A DNA stretch of 9,698 nucleotides from JBAYZQ01 sp041672385. Lineage in GTDB: Bacteria > Spirochaetota > Spirochaetia > Sphaerochaetales > Sphaerochaetaceae. The notes under the pieces were generated by a model. The model was given only the letters and a program-made list of their open reading frames with translations, made no database searches and was not told where the DNA came from. Shown here piece after piece: positions 1 to 6,270 of the stretch. Each line of letters begins with the position of its first letter. Position 1 is the first letter of the stretch. Made by a program: the position numbers and the translations under genes. The stretch is taken from the NCBI GenBank assembly GCA_041672385.1, contig JBAYZQ010000086.1, forward strand, positions 1 through 9,698, read 5' to 3'.

Positions 1-423
1 AATACCGGTAATTTTGTAATGAAAATTATTTTTTTTATGAAGTTTTTCAATAAGAATAAAAACAATTCCATAAAAAATTAAAGCAATACTGACAACCTTT
101 ACGTTAAATAATTTACTGGTAATTGAATCTTCAAAAAGAAATCCAAAAACCGCTGCAGGTACTGAAGCTACAGCAATTTTTGCCCATAATAGCCAAATTT
201 TTCTTTCTTTTGGCCAAAGTTCTTTAAAGAATAAAACTAATACTGCCATAACAGAACCAAGCTGAATAACAACAAGAAGAAAATTTCGCCCTTCATCAGA
301 AATTGCCAAAGGAAAAAAATTATCAAAAATTATCATATGGCCAGTACTACTTATAGGTAACCATTCAGTAATACCCTGTATCAAACCAAGAAAAATAACT
401 TTAACAAACTCTATTGTAGCCAT
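1..423 (-). CDS. uppP: Undecaprenyl-diphosphatase UppP/BacA (N-terminal part; C-terminus beyond window)
   Basis: This integral membrane enzyme dephosphorylates undecaprenyl diphosphate to undecaprenyl phosphate, recycling the lipid carrier used for peptidoglycan and surface glycans. The 141 visible codons read MATIEFVKVIFLGLIQG, followed by the family signature ITEWLPISSTGHM at residues 18-30. Q16 and E20 fit the (E/Q)xxxE motif, and H29 closes the SSTGH motif. Hydrophobic stretches near residues 48-66, 79-97 and 108-125 look like membrane helices. The family is usually about 260-280 residues, so about half is missing; the second signature (PGxSRS) would lie outside the window. The ATG is one base past the pncB stop codon. 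The only purine-rich stretch, AAGGA at 441-445, is 17 bases upstream, so translation probably depends on ribosomes finishing pncB. Family assignment is very secure from the signature. Confidence 0.95.
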   Translation of the reverse strand, partial: MATIEFVKVIFLGLIQGITEWLPISSTGHMIIFDNFFPLAISDEGRNFLLVVIQLGSVMAVLVLFFKELWPKERKIWLLWAKIAVASVPAAVFGFLFEDSITSKLFNVKVVSIALIFYGIVFILIEKLHKKNNFHYKITGI

Positions 424-424
424 A

Positions 425-1861
425 TTATTTTAATTTAATTTCCTTAATTAAGCGCAATTTCATTGAAGAGAGTTTGCTTGACAAAGAAACTTTGTAGATA
501 TGAGGATTAATAAATCTCTTATAACTCTTATGAAAAAGATTAAGATTATTCTTTACTTTTTGCTGAAGCTCTTGTAAAGTCTCCATTTTATCAATCCTAT
601 GCCCCTTATCCATTACTTTAAAAAGCATGGGTTCGATTCTAGAATATTTATCACTCGTCATTTTGAAAAAATCAGCTTCAGAAATTGGATGAAAAAACAT
701 ATAATCTTTTCCAACCTTTAATTTTTCATCAGCCAAACAAATCAAATCAGAAAGAGCTTGCCCTTCACTATCATAAAAACGATAAACTTGTTTTATTCCA
801 GGATTGGTTATTTTTCCCATAGAATTACTTATTTTCATTACAGGAATAAACTTACCATTAACATCTGCTTTTGCACATAATTTATAAACCCCGTTTAAAG
901 AACTCTGCGTTCCACCAGTAACAAGATGAGTTCCAACTCCCCAACTATCAATTGGAGCATTATCTTTAACAAGAGCATATATTATTTCTTCTGTTAGATC
1001 ATTTGAAACACAAATAATGGCATCTTTTAAATCTGCATCATCTAGTTTTTGTCGGATTATCTTTGAAAGATAGGAAAGATCACCACTGTCAATTCTTACT
1101 CCAATCTTTTTTCCTTTACTTTTTTGTTCAAGTCCAACAATAATGGCATTTTCAATTCCACTTCCAAGGGTATCATAAGTATCTATTAGAAGAATACAAT
1201 TATCTGGATAATACCGGGCAAATTCTCTAAAGGATTCTAATTCATTATCAAAACTCATTACCCAGCTATGTGCCATAGTTCCACTAACAGGAATGTTAAA
1301 TTTTCTTCCAGCCAAAGTATTACTAGTATTATTGCATCCACCAATAAAAGCAGCTCTAGTTGCTGCCATTGCCCCATTTTCTCCTTGCGCTCTTCTTAGG
1401 CCAAACTCCATTACAATAGAGTCTCCTGAAGCAGTGGCAACTCTACAACTCTTTGTAGCAATCAAAGTTTGAAAATTAATGGTATTCAAAAGTAAACCTT
1501 CAATTAGCTGAGCGTCTAATAATTTTGTATGAACTCTGATTAACGGTTCATTAGGGAAAACAATACTTCCTTCTTCCATTGAATATACATCACCGTTAAA
1601 ACAGTAAGTTTTTAAATATTCTAAAAACCTTGGATCAAATTTATTTAAAGAACGTAAATAATCAATATCCTCTTTTAAAAAAGTCAAACCATCAAGTTGT
1701 TTAAGTAAATCACCCAAACCAGTAAATACGGCATAACCACCCTCAAAAGGATTAGTTCTATAGAACATATCAAAAACCACATCAGGATTTTTTTTACTTA
1801 AGTAAAATCCCTGCATCATTGTTAATTCATAAAAATCGGTAAATAAAGCACTAACAGACAA
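425..1861 (-). CDS. pncB: Nicotinate phosphoribosyltransferase (NAPRTase)
   Basis: PncB joins nicotinate to PRPP, with ATP hydrolysis, giving nicotinate mononucleotide: the entry step for salvaging nicotinate into NAD. The protein has 478 residues, usual for the long bacterial and animal-type branch. Visible motifs are the N-terminal TDFYELTMMQGFY (8-20), FGLRRAQG (153-160), GTMAHSW (194-200, where H198 corresponds to the histidine phosphorylated in this family), IDTYDT (226-231), IDSGDL (257-262) and VGTHLVTGG (309-317). It starts at TTG, six bases after a perfect AAAGGAG (1868-1874). No better ATG exists, since the N-terminal fold motif begins at residue 8. The gene follows serS with no real gap and precedes uppP by one base, so it is the middle gene of an operon. 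The basic, lysine-rich C-terminal tail (about 445-478) is less conserved. Identification is secure. Confidence 0.95.
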   Translation of the reverse strand: MSVSALFTDFYELTMMQGFYLSKKNPDVVFDMFYRTNPFEGGYAVFTGLGDLLKQLDGLTFLKEDIDYLRSLNKFDPRFLEYLKTYCFNGDVYSMEEGSIVFPNEPLIRVHTKLLDAQLIEGLLLNTINFQTLIATKSCRVATASGDSIVMEFGLRRAQGENGAMAATRAAFIGGCNNTSNTLAGRKFNIPVSGTMAHSWVMSFDNELESFREFARYYPDNCILLIDTYDTLGSGIENAIIVGLEQKSKGKKIGVRIDSGDLSYLSKIIRQKLDDADLKDAIICVSNDLTEEIIYALVKDNAPIDSWGVGTHLVTGGTQSSLNGVYKLCAKADVNGKFIPVMKISNSMGKITNPGIKQVYRFYDSEGQALSDLICLADEKLKVGKDYMFFHPISEADFFKMTSDKYSRIEPMLFKVMDKGHRIDKMETLQELQQKVKNNLNLFHKSYKRFINPHIYKVSLSSKLSSMKLRLIKEIKLK

Positions 1862-1867
1862 AACAAG

Positions 1868-1874
1868 CTCCTTT
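1868..1874 (-). promoter_or_regulatory. Ribosome binding site of pncB, overlapping the serS stop codon
   Basis: On the minus strand the sequence reads TAAAGGAG, in which TAA (1873-1875) is the serS stop and AAAGGAG is a near-perfect Shine-Dalgarno for pncB. It sits six bases before the TTG codon at 1861. The site fixes the unusual TTG start and implies that terminating serS ribosomes cover the pncB initiation region. Confidence 0.85.
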
Positions 1875-3144
1875 AATTTATTTGTTTAAATCCTGTATAA
1901 GGAATTAAACTTTCCGGAATATTCACAAAACCTTCAGAGGTCTGAAAATTTTCTAATAATGCAACCATTACCCTTGAAAGAGCTACTGCAGTACCATTAA
2001 GCATATGAACATACTGAATTTTTCCATCATCATCTTTATAACGAATATTTAAAGACCGTGATTGATAATCTGTACAATTACTAGTACTAGTTACTTCACC
2101 ATATTCTCCATTTTCCCCACGGCCTGGCATCCAAGCCTCTATATCAAATTTCCTATAAGCCGGAGCACCAAGGTCTCCAGTACAGGTATCCACTACCCTG
2201 TAGGGTAAATTCAAACCTTGGAAAATTTCTTCTTCAATCTTCAAAAGTTGTTGATGAAAGTCATCACTTTGCTCAGGAAGACAGAAAACAAACATTTCAA
2301 GTTTACTAAATTGATGAACTCTGTAAAGCCCTTTGGAATATTGACCTGCTCCACCAGCTTCTCTTCTAAAACAATGAGAAAGTCCAGTAAATTTAATTGG
2401 TAGTTTGTCCTTTTCAATAATGGTATTAGCAAGGTAACCACCAAGAGTTATTTCTGCAGTTCCTACCAAACAAGTATCAGTATCTTGAATTGAATAAATA
2501 TTAGTTTCAGCTCCACGAGGGTTAAACCCAATTCCTTCAAGAATTTCAAGTTTTGCAACATCAGGAGTAATCATAGGAGTAAAACCATGCTTCATAACGA
2601 TATCAATTGCATAACGTTCAAGCGCCATTTGAAGGATTACAGCTTTATTTTTCAAATAATAAAATTTTGGTCCAGATACTTTTCTTGCTGTTTCAAAATC
2701 AATTAAATCAAGACTTTCTCCTAATTGAACGTGGTCTTTTGCTTGAAAATTAAATTTTGGAACATTTCCCCAAAACTTTATTGCAGTATTGTCTTTGTCT
2801 TCTTTCCCTAAGGGAGCATCAGGATGAGAGTAATTAGGAATTTGCTTTGCAAGTGCTTGGTACTTCTCTTCAACTAAGATAGTTTCTTTTTCTTTGTTTG
2901 CAATTTGTAGCTTAAGTTCTTTTCCTTCGGAAATCAAAGCCATTCGCTCTTCTTTTTCCATTTTTGTCTTCATAAGATTAGCAATTTCATTTCTTCTTGC
3001 TCTTAATGATTCTTCATCTTTTAATGCAGCACTTCTCTCTTTCTGAAGTACTATTAAAGCATCAATATCACAGTTCATATATCGGTTTTTAATATTCGCA
3101 GAAATCTCGTCTCTACGGTTTTCAATGTCTTTCAAATCAATCAT
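1873..3144 (-). CDS. serS: Seryl-tRNA synthetase
   Basis: SerS is a cytoplasmic class II synthetase that charges tRNA-Ser, and tRNA-Sec where present. With the start chosen here it has 423 residues, the standard bacterial length. Residues about 1-105 form the charged helical tRNA-binding arm, beginning MIDLKDIENRRDEI. The catalytic core follows: TAE (229-231) of the serine-recognition TxE element, motif 2 FRRE (259-262) within a loop continuing to KLEMFVF, and motif 3 LNGTAVALSR (382-391), followed by ALLENFQ. The ATG at 3144 is preceded by GAGG nine bases upstream. The frame stays open to an ATG at 3204, but those 20 extra residues are hydrophobic, lie outside the family domain and lack a Shine-Dalgarno. 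serS is the first gene of the serS-pncB-uppP operon; its promoter probably lies in 3210-3240. Identification is secure; the start is well supported. Confidence 0.97.
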   Translation of the reverse strand: MIDLKDIENRRDEISANIKNRYMNCDIDALIVLQKERSAALKDEESLRARRNEIANLMKTKMEKEERMALISEGKELKLQIANKEKETILVEEKYQALAKQIPNYSHPDAPLGKEDKDNTAIKFWGNVPKFNFQAKDHVQLGESLDLIDFETARKVSGPKFYYLKNKAVILQMALERYAIDIVMKHGFTPMITPDVAKLEILEGIGFNPRGAETNIYSIQDTDTCLVGTAEITLGGYLANTIIEKDKLPIKFTGLSHCFRREAGGAGQYSKGLYRVHQFSKLEMFVFCLPEQSDDFHQQLLKIEEEIFQGLNLPYRVVDTCTGDLGAPAYRKFDIEAWMPGRGENGEYGEVTSTSNCTDYQSRSLNIRYKDDDGKIQYVHMLNGTAVALSRVMVALLENFQTSEGFVNIPESLIPYTGFKQIN

Positions 3145-3153
3145 AAAGTAATA

Positions 3154-3157
3154 CCTC
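3154..3157 (-). promoter_or_regulatory. Ribosome binding site that decides the serS start
   Basis: On the minus strand TTTTTGAGGT precedes the ATG at 3144, with GAGG nine bases from the start. It supports initiation at MIDLKD, the usual SerS N-terminus, instead of at the upstream in-frame ATG at 3204, which has only A+T sequence before it. Confidence 0.65.
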
Positions 3158-3210
3158 AAAAATGATGATACAACAAACAAAAAAATAATTAAACCTCTTA
3201 TCATCTAAAT

Positions 3211-3240
3211 TTTATATATGTTATTATTCATTACCCTAAA
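3211..3240 (-). promoter_or_regulatory. Candidate promoter of serS-pncB-uppP
   Basis: On the minus strand TTTAGG (3240-3235) is separated by 16 bases from TATATA (3218-3213), which runs into AAAAT. The -10 match is good and the -35 match poor. It would give a leader of roughly 60 bases before the serS ATG. In so A+T-rich a region chance matches are common, so this is only a candidate. A transcript starting here would also exclude translation from the in-frame ATG at 3204, which would lie almost at its 5' end. Confidence 0.3.
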
Positions 3241-3255
3241 TTTTTTATTTTTTAA

Positions 3256-3283
3256 TTGTTTTTAAAACTTCAAAGGGTATATT
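3256..3283 (+). promoter_or_regulatory. Candidate promoter of the glycosyltransferase-amidase pair
   Basis: TTGTTT (3256-3261), a 16-base spacer and TATATT (3278-3283) resemble a sigma-70-type promoter. It would start transcription near 3290, about 50 bases before the GTG at 3342, leaving the AAGG at 3326-3329 in the leader. A second TATATA at 3318 is too close to the gene to serve. The candidate is plausible, but the background is very A+T-rich. Confidence 0.4.
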
Positions 3284-3341
3284 TAAAAAACAAAGTTTAT
3301 CTTTACTTGCTAAAAAGTATATATCAAGGTAATCTTAAAAA

Positions 3342-4256
3342 GTGGAAAAAGACGATTTTAAAATTATTCATAAAAGTGACGACATTTCAAATGTCCTAAA
3401 TTCCCTTCACAAACAGATTCCCTATTCAATTGTAATCATTGATGAAAATAATTGTGATAGACTTGAAAGGGTTCTTGAATGGTTTTCTACGAAAAGTCAA
3501 AATATTCCAATTTTCGTTCTTTTGAATAACGACAAAACTGACTCCATTCCTTCATTGGTAAAATCCTACAGTAGTATAAATTTCATCCTTTCAACCAAAA
3601 ATTTGAGTAAAGGATCAAAAATCAATGGACTATCATCTTTTTGTTTTTCTAAATTTTTCCTTTTATTATCTACAGATACTAATTTAATTAATTTTGAAGG
3701 AGAACTTCTTTCTACCTTTTTAAAAGACCAAAAAAGGGTTGCTTTTATCTGCCCACATTTAATAAACAAAGTTGATGAAATAATGCCAACTATTAGAAAA
3801 CCACGTCTTAGTAGAAAACAGTTTGATTTAGATTATGATATTAATCAGGATTTCACCCAAATTACTTTATATCCAGTTTATGGATATGCTTTTTACAATC
3901 TTGAAATATTTAACAATCTTCATGGATTTGACGAAAATATTCAATCTTTCCATTGGCAAACCTTGGATTTTGGACTTAGGAGTTGGCTCTTTGGATATAC
4001 AGGTTATAGTTCCCCTCTTATTTCTTATAAAATGCCTTATTTTTTAGAATTGATTGAAAGTCGCGACAAAGATTCTGATTATAAAAGATGTCTTAGTCGA
4101 GTTCTAGGAATAAAGCAACAGAGAGGGAGAAATATTATGCATTGGAGTCTAGGACTTATTAAGTTGCAAAAAAAGCTTGTTAAACCCTTTTTAAGTGATT
4201 ATCAATTGGATTATCCTGCCCTAATTAAAATTTTTGAAGGAGACGAAAAATTTTGA
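3342..4256 (+). CDS. Glycosyltransferase family 2-like protein, degenerate motifs
   Basis: This 304-residue protein, with no signal peptide or clear membrane helix, resembles the GT-A fold of family 2 glycosyltransferases, which transfer sugars from nucleotide-sugar donors. The parts line up in order: a first strand YSIVIID (28-34), IFVLLNNDKTD (57-67) where family members read VVVDNGSTD, NLSKGSKINGL (87-97) in place of NLGFxxxxNxGL, LLLSTDTNL (107-115) in place of the LNPDT strand, and GYAFYNLEIFNNLHGFDE (181-198) followed by WQTLDFGLR (205-213) in place of WEDxDLxxR. The acidic pair of that last motif is Q-T here, so activity or donor use may differ from the family norm. Translation starts at GTG with AAGG 12 bases upstream. 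Its stop overlaps the TTG of the amidase gene, so the two are co-translated. Substrate is unknown. Family assignment is by my motif reading. Confidence 0.7.
   Translation: MEKDDFKIIHKSDDISNVLNSLHKQIPYSIVIIDENNCDRLERVLEWFSTKSQNIPIFVLLNNDKTDSIPSLVKSYSSINFILSTKNLSKGSKINGLSSFCFSKFFLLLSTDTNLINFEGELLSTFLKDQKRVAFICPHLINKVDEIMPTIRKPRLSRKQFDLDYDINQDFTQITLYPVYGYAFYNLEIFNNLHGFDENIQSFHWQTLDFGLRSWLFGYTGYSSPLISYKMPYFLELIESRDKDSDYKRCLSRVLGIKQQRGRNIMHWSLGLIKLQKKLVKPFLSDYQLDYPALIKIFEGDEKF
4236..4243 (+). promoter_or_regulatory. Ribosome binding site of the amidase, inside the upstream gene
   Basis: GAAGGAGA lies nine bases before the TTG at 4253 and inside the last codons of the glycosyltransferase-like gene. 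It supports the TTG start, which yields a typical KK-plus-hydrophobic signal peptide, and translational coupling through the shared TTGA (4253-4256). Confidence 0.75.
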
Positions 4257-4876
4257 AAAAGGCCTTTGTTTTTTCCATTTATTGCCTATTTTCTCTTTTA
4301 TTACTTTTTTCAGAGCCGATATCTACCATAATTATAGATCCTGGTCATGGAGGAAAAGATCCAGGAGCTTTAGGTAAAATTTCTCAAGAAAAAAATCTAA
4401 ATCTTGAATTAGCACTTAACCTTCAAGACCAAATATTAAAACTTATGCCAGAAAAAAAAATTATCCTTACTAGAGACTCTGATATTTTTGTCAGCCTCAA
4501 AGAAAGATCAAAGCTAACTCAGCAATTTGAAAATTCCATTTTTATTTCCTTACATGCAAACAGCTCAACTTTTGTTTCTGCCTCTGGTTATGAAATTTTT
4601 TACACAAAAAAGTTTAATAATAATAAAATACTGGCTCAGACCATTTTAGAAAGAATAAACTTTGATTTTCCTGAACTTAGAAATAGGGGATTAAAAAATG
4701 GGAATTTATATGTTTTAAATAATTCAATGGTTCCATCAGTTTTAATAGAAATAGGTTTTATTTCAAACCAAGAAGAAGAAAAATTAATTAGTTCTCCTAC
4801 TTTTCTTTTAGAACTAAGTAAAACAATAGCAAAAGCATTAGGAAATTATTGTTCTCTCGACGAGGAACTAAGATAA
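4253..4876 (+). CDS. N-acetylmuramoyl-L-alanine amidase, Amidase_3 family, exported
   Basis: This zinc amidase hydrolyses the bond between N-acetylmuramic acid and the L-alanine of the stem peptide in peptidoglycan, as AmiA/B/C do during cell separation. The 207-residue product has an N-terminal KKAFVFS and a hydrophobic run to about residue 20, a signal peptide or anchor without a clear lipobox. The catalytic domain begins almost at once: IIIDPGHGG (26-34, zinc ligand H32), E46 in QEKNLNLEL, LTRDSD (72-77), SLHAN (99-103, zinc ligand H101), GYEIFY (112-117), and VLIEIGFISN (163-172) with catalytic E166. No AMIN, SPOR, LysM or SH3 targeting domain is present, so it is a minimal form. The TTG start overlaps the upstream stop by TTGA. 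Its 3' end runs 31 bp into the end of purB on the other strand. Family and reaction are secure; the cellular role (division or remodelling) is inferred. Confidence 0.93.
   Translation: MKKAFVFSIYCLFSLLLLFSEPISTIIIDPGHGGKDPGALGKISQEKNLNLELALNLQDQILKLMPEKKIILTRDSDIFVSLKERSKLTQQFENSIFISLHANSSTFVSASGYEIFYTKKFNNNKILAQTILERINFDFPELRNRGLKNGNLYVLNNSMVPSVLIEIGFISNQEEEKLISSPTFLLELSKTIAKALGNYCSLDEELR
4846..4876. other. Convergent 3' overlap of the amidase gene and purB
   Basis: The amidase stop TAA is at 4874-4876 on the plus strand and the purB stop TAA at 4848-4846 on the minus strand, so the genes share 31 bp tail to tail. Within it, GTTC-T-CTC, loop GAC, GAG-GAAC (4851-4868) can fold into a 7-bp stem with one bulged base. 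No run of T follows on either strand, so it does not look like a standard intrinsic terminator. Confidence 0.85.
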
Positions 4877-6258
4877 CTGGAAACACTTTCTACAACTTTT
4901 TCGGATAAACTAGTAGCTTGACCACAATAACTTGAAGCATCAAGAAGATTAAAAGCTTTTTCTTCAGAAAGAAAACGCAAAACTGTTTTATCTTTGCTTA
5001 AGGCTTTTCTTAAGGGGTTTGTATTACCTTTTTGAACTTCTGCCCAAGCATCTAAGCTATAATTTCTTATTAGTTCATGCATTTCCTGCCTATCAGCACC
5101 ATTTCTAACTGTTTCCATTAACAGTTTTTCCGTAGCAGCAAACACACCAAACTTATCAAAGTTTCGCTTAATTGCATCTTGATTTACAACCATAGATGAG
5201 AGAATTTTTTCTTCAACAATCATACATTCATCCAAAGCAAGAAAGCTTTCTGGAAGATAGATTCTTCTATTTGCACTGTCATCAAGAGTTCTTTCTAAAA
5301 TTGAAAGAGAAGCATTATCCCAAGCATTTGCTTCAAACGAATGAACAAGTCTAGAAAGAGAACAAATTTTTTCAGAATTTATTGGGTTCCTTTTAAATGG
5401 CATAGCAGAAGAACCTACTTGTTTTTTCCCAAAGGGTTCGTTGAGTTCTCCAATACTACTACTTTGAAGAATTCTAAAATCCAAAGCAGCTTTGTTTAAA
5501 ATACAACTAATTAAACTTAATACCTGCATTACTTTTAAATCCTGGCTTCTCGGGTAAACTTGAGTAGTAACCGTAAAAGCTTTAATTTGAAGCTCATCAA
5601 GAATTAAATTTTCAAAAGATTCAAAAGTTAAACCTGTTCCTTCAAGAAGAAGTTGATAACTAGCTGCAGTACCTACTGCACCTTTGAAGCCCTTCCCTCT
5701 GATATCAAGAGCATCAAGTTCTTTAAGACAAAAAAGTAAATCCTGAGCTATTTGACTTAATCTATAACCTAAGGTTGTCGGTTCTGCACTTTGAATATGA
5801 GTAAAAGCCATGCAATAAAGATTTTTAGTTTCTTGTATTTTAAGGCAAGCAATATTTAAAAGGCTGACTAACCGCTTTCTGATAATAGAAATTGATTGTT
5901 TAAGTCTCATTGCATCCATATTATCGAGAATATCCATACTTGTAGCCCCAAGATGGATTATTCCCCCTGCAGTAGGACAACTTTCAGCATAAGTTTTAAT
6001 TTCAGCCATCAAATCATGATGAAGTTCTTTTTCCAATTCTAAAGATCTTTCAATATCAATATCATTGACTTTTAATTCCATTTCTTTTACTTGATCTTCG
6101 GTAACTAGACCAGCCTTTGATTCGGCACGGGCCAAAGCAACCCAAATTTTCCTAAGGGTTTTTCTCTTCCACGTCTCAGACCAAAGCTGTCTCATTTGAG
6201 GACTCCCATAACGCCAAGTCATGGGAGAAATGTAAGTATCAAAAGAAAATGAATTCAT
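4846..6258 (-). CDS. purB: Adenylosuccinate lyase
   Basis: PurB, a fumarase-superfamily tetrameric lyase, splits adenylosuccinate to AMP and fumarate and also SAICAR to AICAR in de novo purine synthesis. The 470 residues show ELHHDLMAE (78-86), IIHLGATS (100-107), FTHIQSAEPTTLG (152-164; H154 is the expected catalytic histidine), KGAVGTAASYQLLLEG (192-207), the mobile signature loop GSSAMPFKRNPINSE (282-296, with the catalytic serine) and ERTLDDSANRRI (322-333). The length and the MPxKRNPxxSE and ERTLDDSANRRI wording match the animal-type branch, not the roughly 430-residue Bacillus type. The ATG has GGGAG five bases upstream, and the gene begins 12 bases after the purA stop. It is the last gene of hpt-purA-purB, so its likely role here is AMP formation in salvage. 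Its 3' end overlaps the amidase gene. Identification is secure. Confidence 0.96.
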   Translation of the reverse strand: MNSFSFDTYISPMTWRYGSPQMRQLWSETWKRKTLRKIWVALARAESKAGLVTEDQVKEMELKVNDIDIERSLELEKELHHDLMAEIKTYAESCPTAGGIIHLGATSMDILDNMDAMRLKQSISIIRKRLVSLLNIACLKIQETKNLYCMAFTHIQSAEPTTLGYRLSQIAQDLLFCLKELDALDIRGKGFKGAVGTAASYQLLLEGTGLTFESFENLILDELQIKAFTVTTQVYPRSQDLKVMQVLSLISCILNKAALDFRILQSSSIGELNEPFGKKQVGSSAMPFKRNPINSEKICSLSRLVHSFEANAWDNASLSILERTLDDSANRRIYLPESFLALDECMIVEEKILSSMVVNQDAIKRNFDKFGVFAATEKLLMETVRNGADRQEMHELIRNYSLDAWAEVQKGNTNPLRKALSKDKTVLRFLSEEKAFNLLDASSYCGQATSLSEKVVESVSSYLSSSSREQ

Positions 6259-6270
6259 AAAATCTCCCGA

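Noticed and set aside
2218..2444. Short open frames on both strands inside serS.
   Set aside because: They lie within the conserved catalytic core of SerS and have no family resemblance; they are alternative-frame shadows.
3145..3204. A 20-residue hydrophobic N-terminal extension of SerS from the ATG at 3204, looking like a membrane anchor.
   Set aside because: SerS normally starts at M(I/L)D; the ATG at 3144 has GAGG nine bases upstream, while the ATG at 3204 has no ribosome site and abuts a promoter-like TATATAAAAT.
3566..4047. Short open frames (67 and 70 codons) within the glycosyltransferase-like gene.
   Set aside because: The long frame carries the conserved order of GT2 motifs; these others are by-products of A+T-rich codon use.
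4851..4868. Bidirectional intrinsic terminator between the amidase gene and purB.
   Set aside because: The stem is only 7 bp with a bulge and a 3-base loop, it is inside both coding regions, and neither strand has a following T-run.
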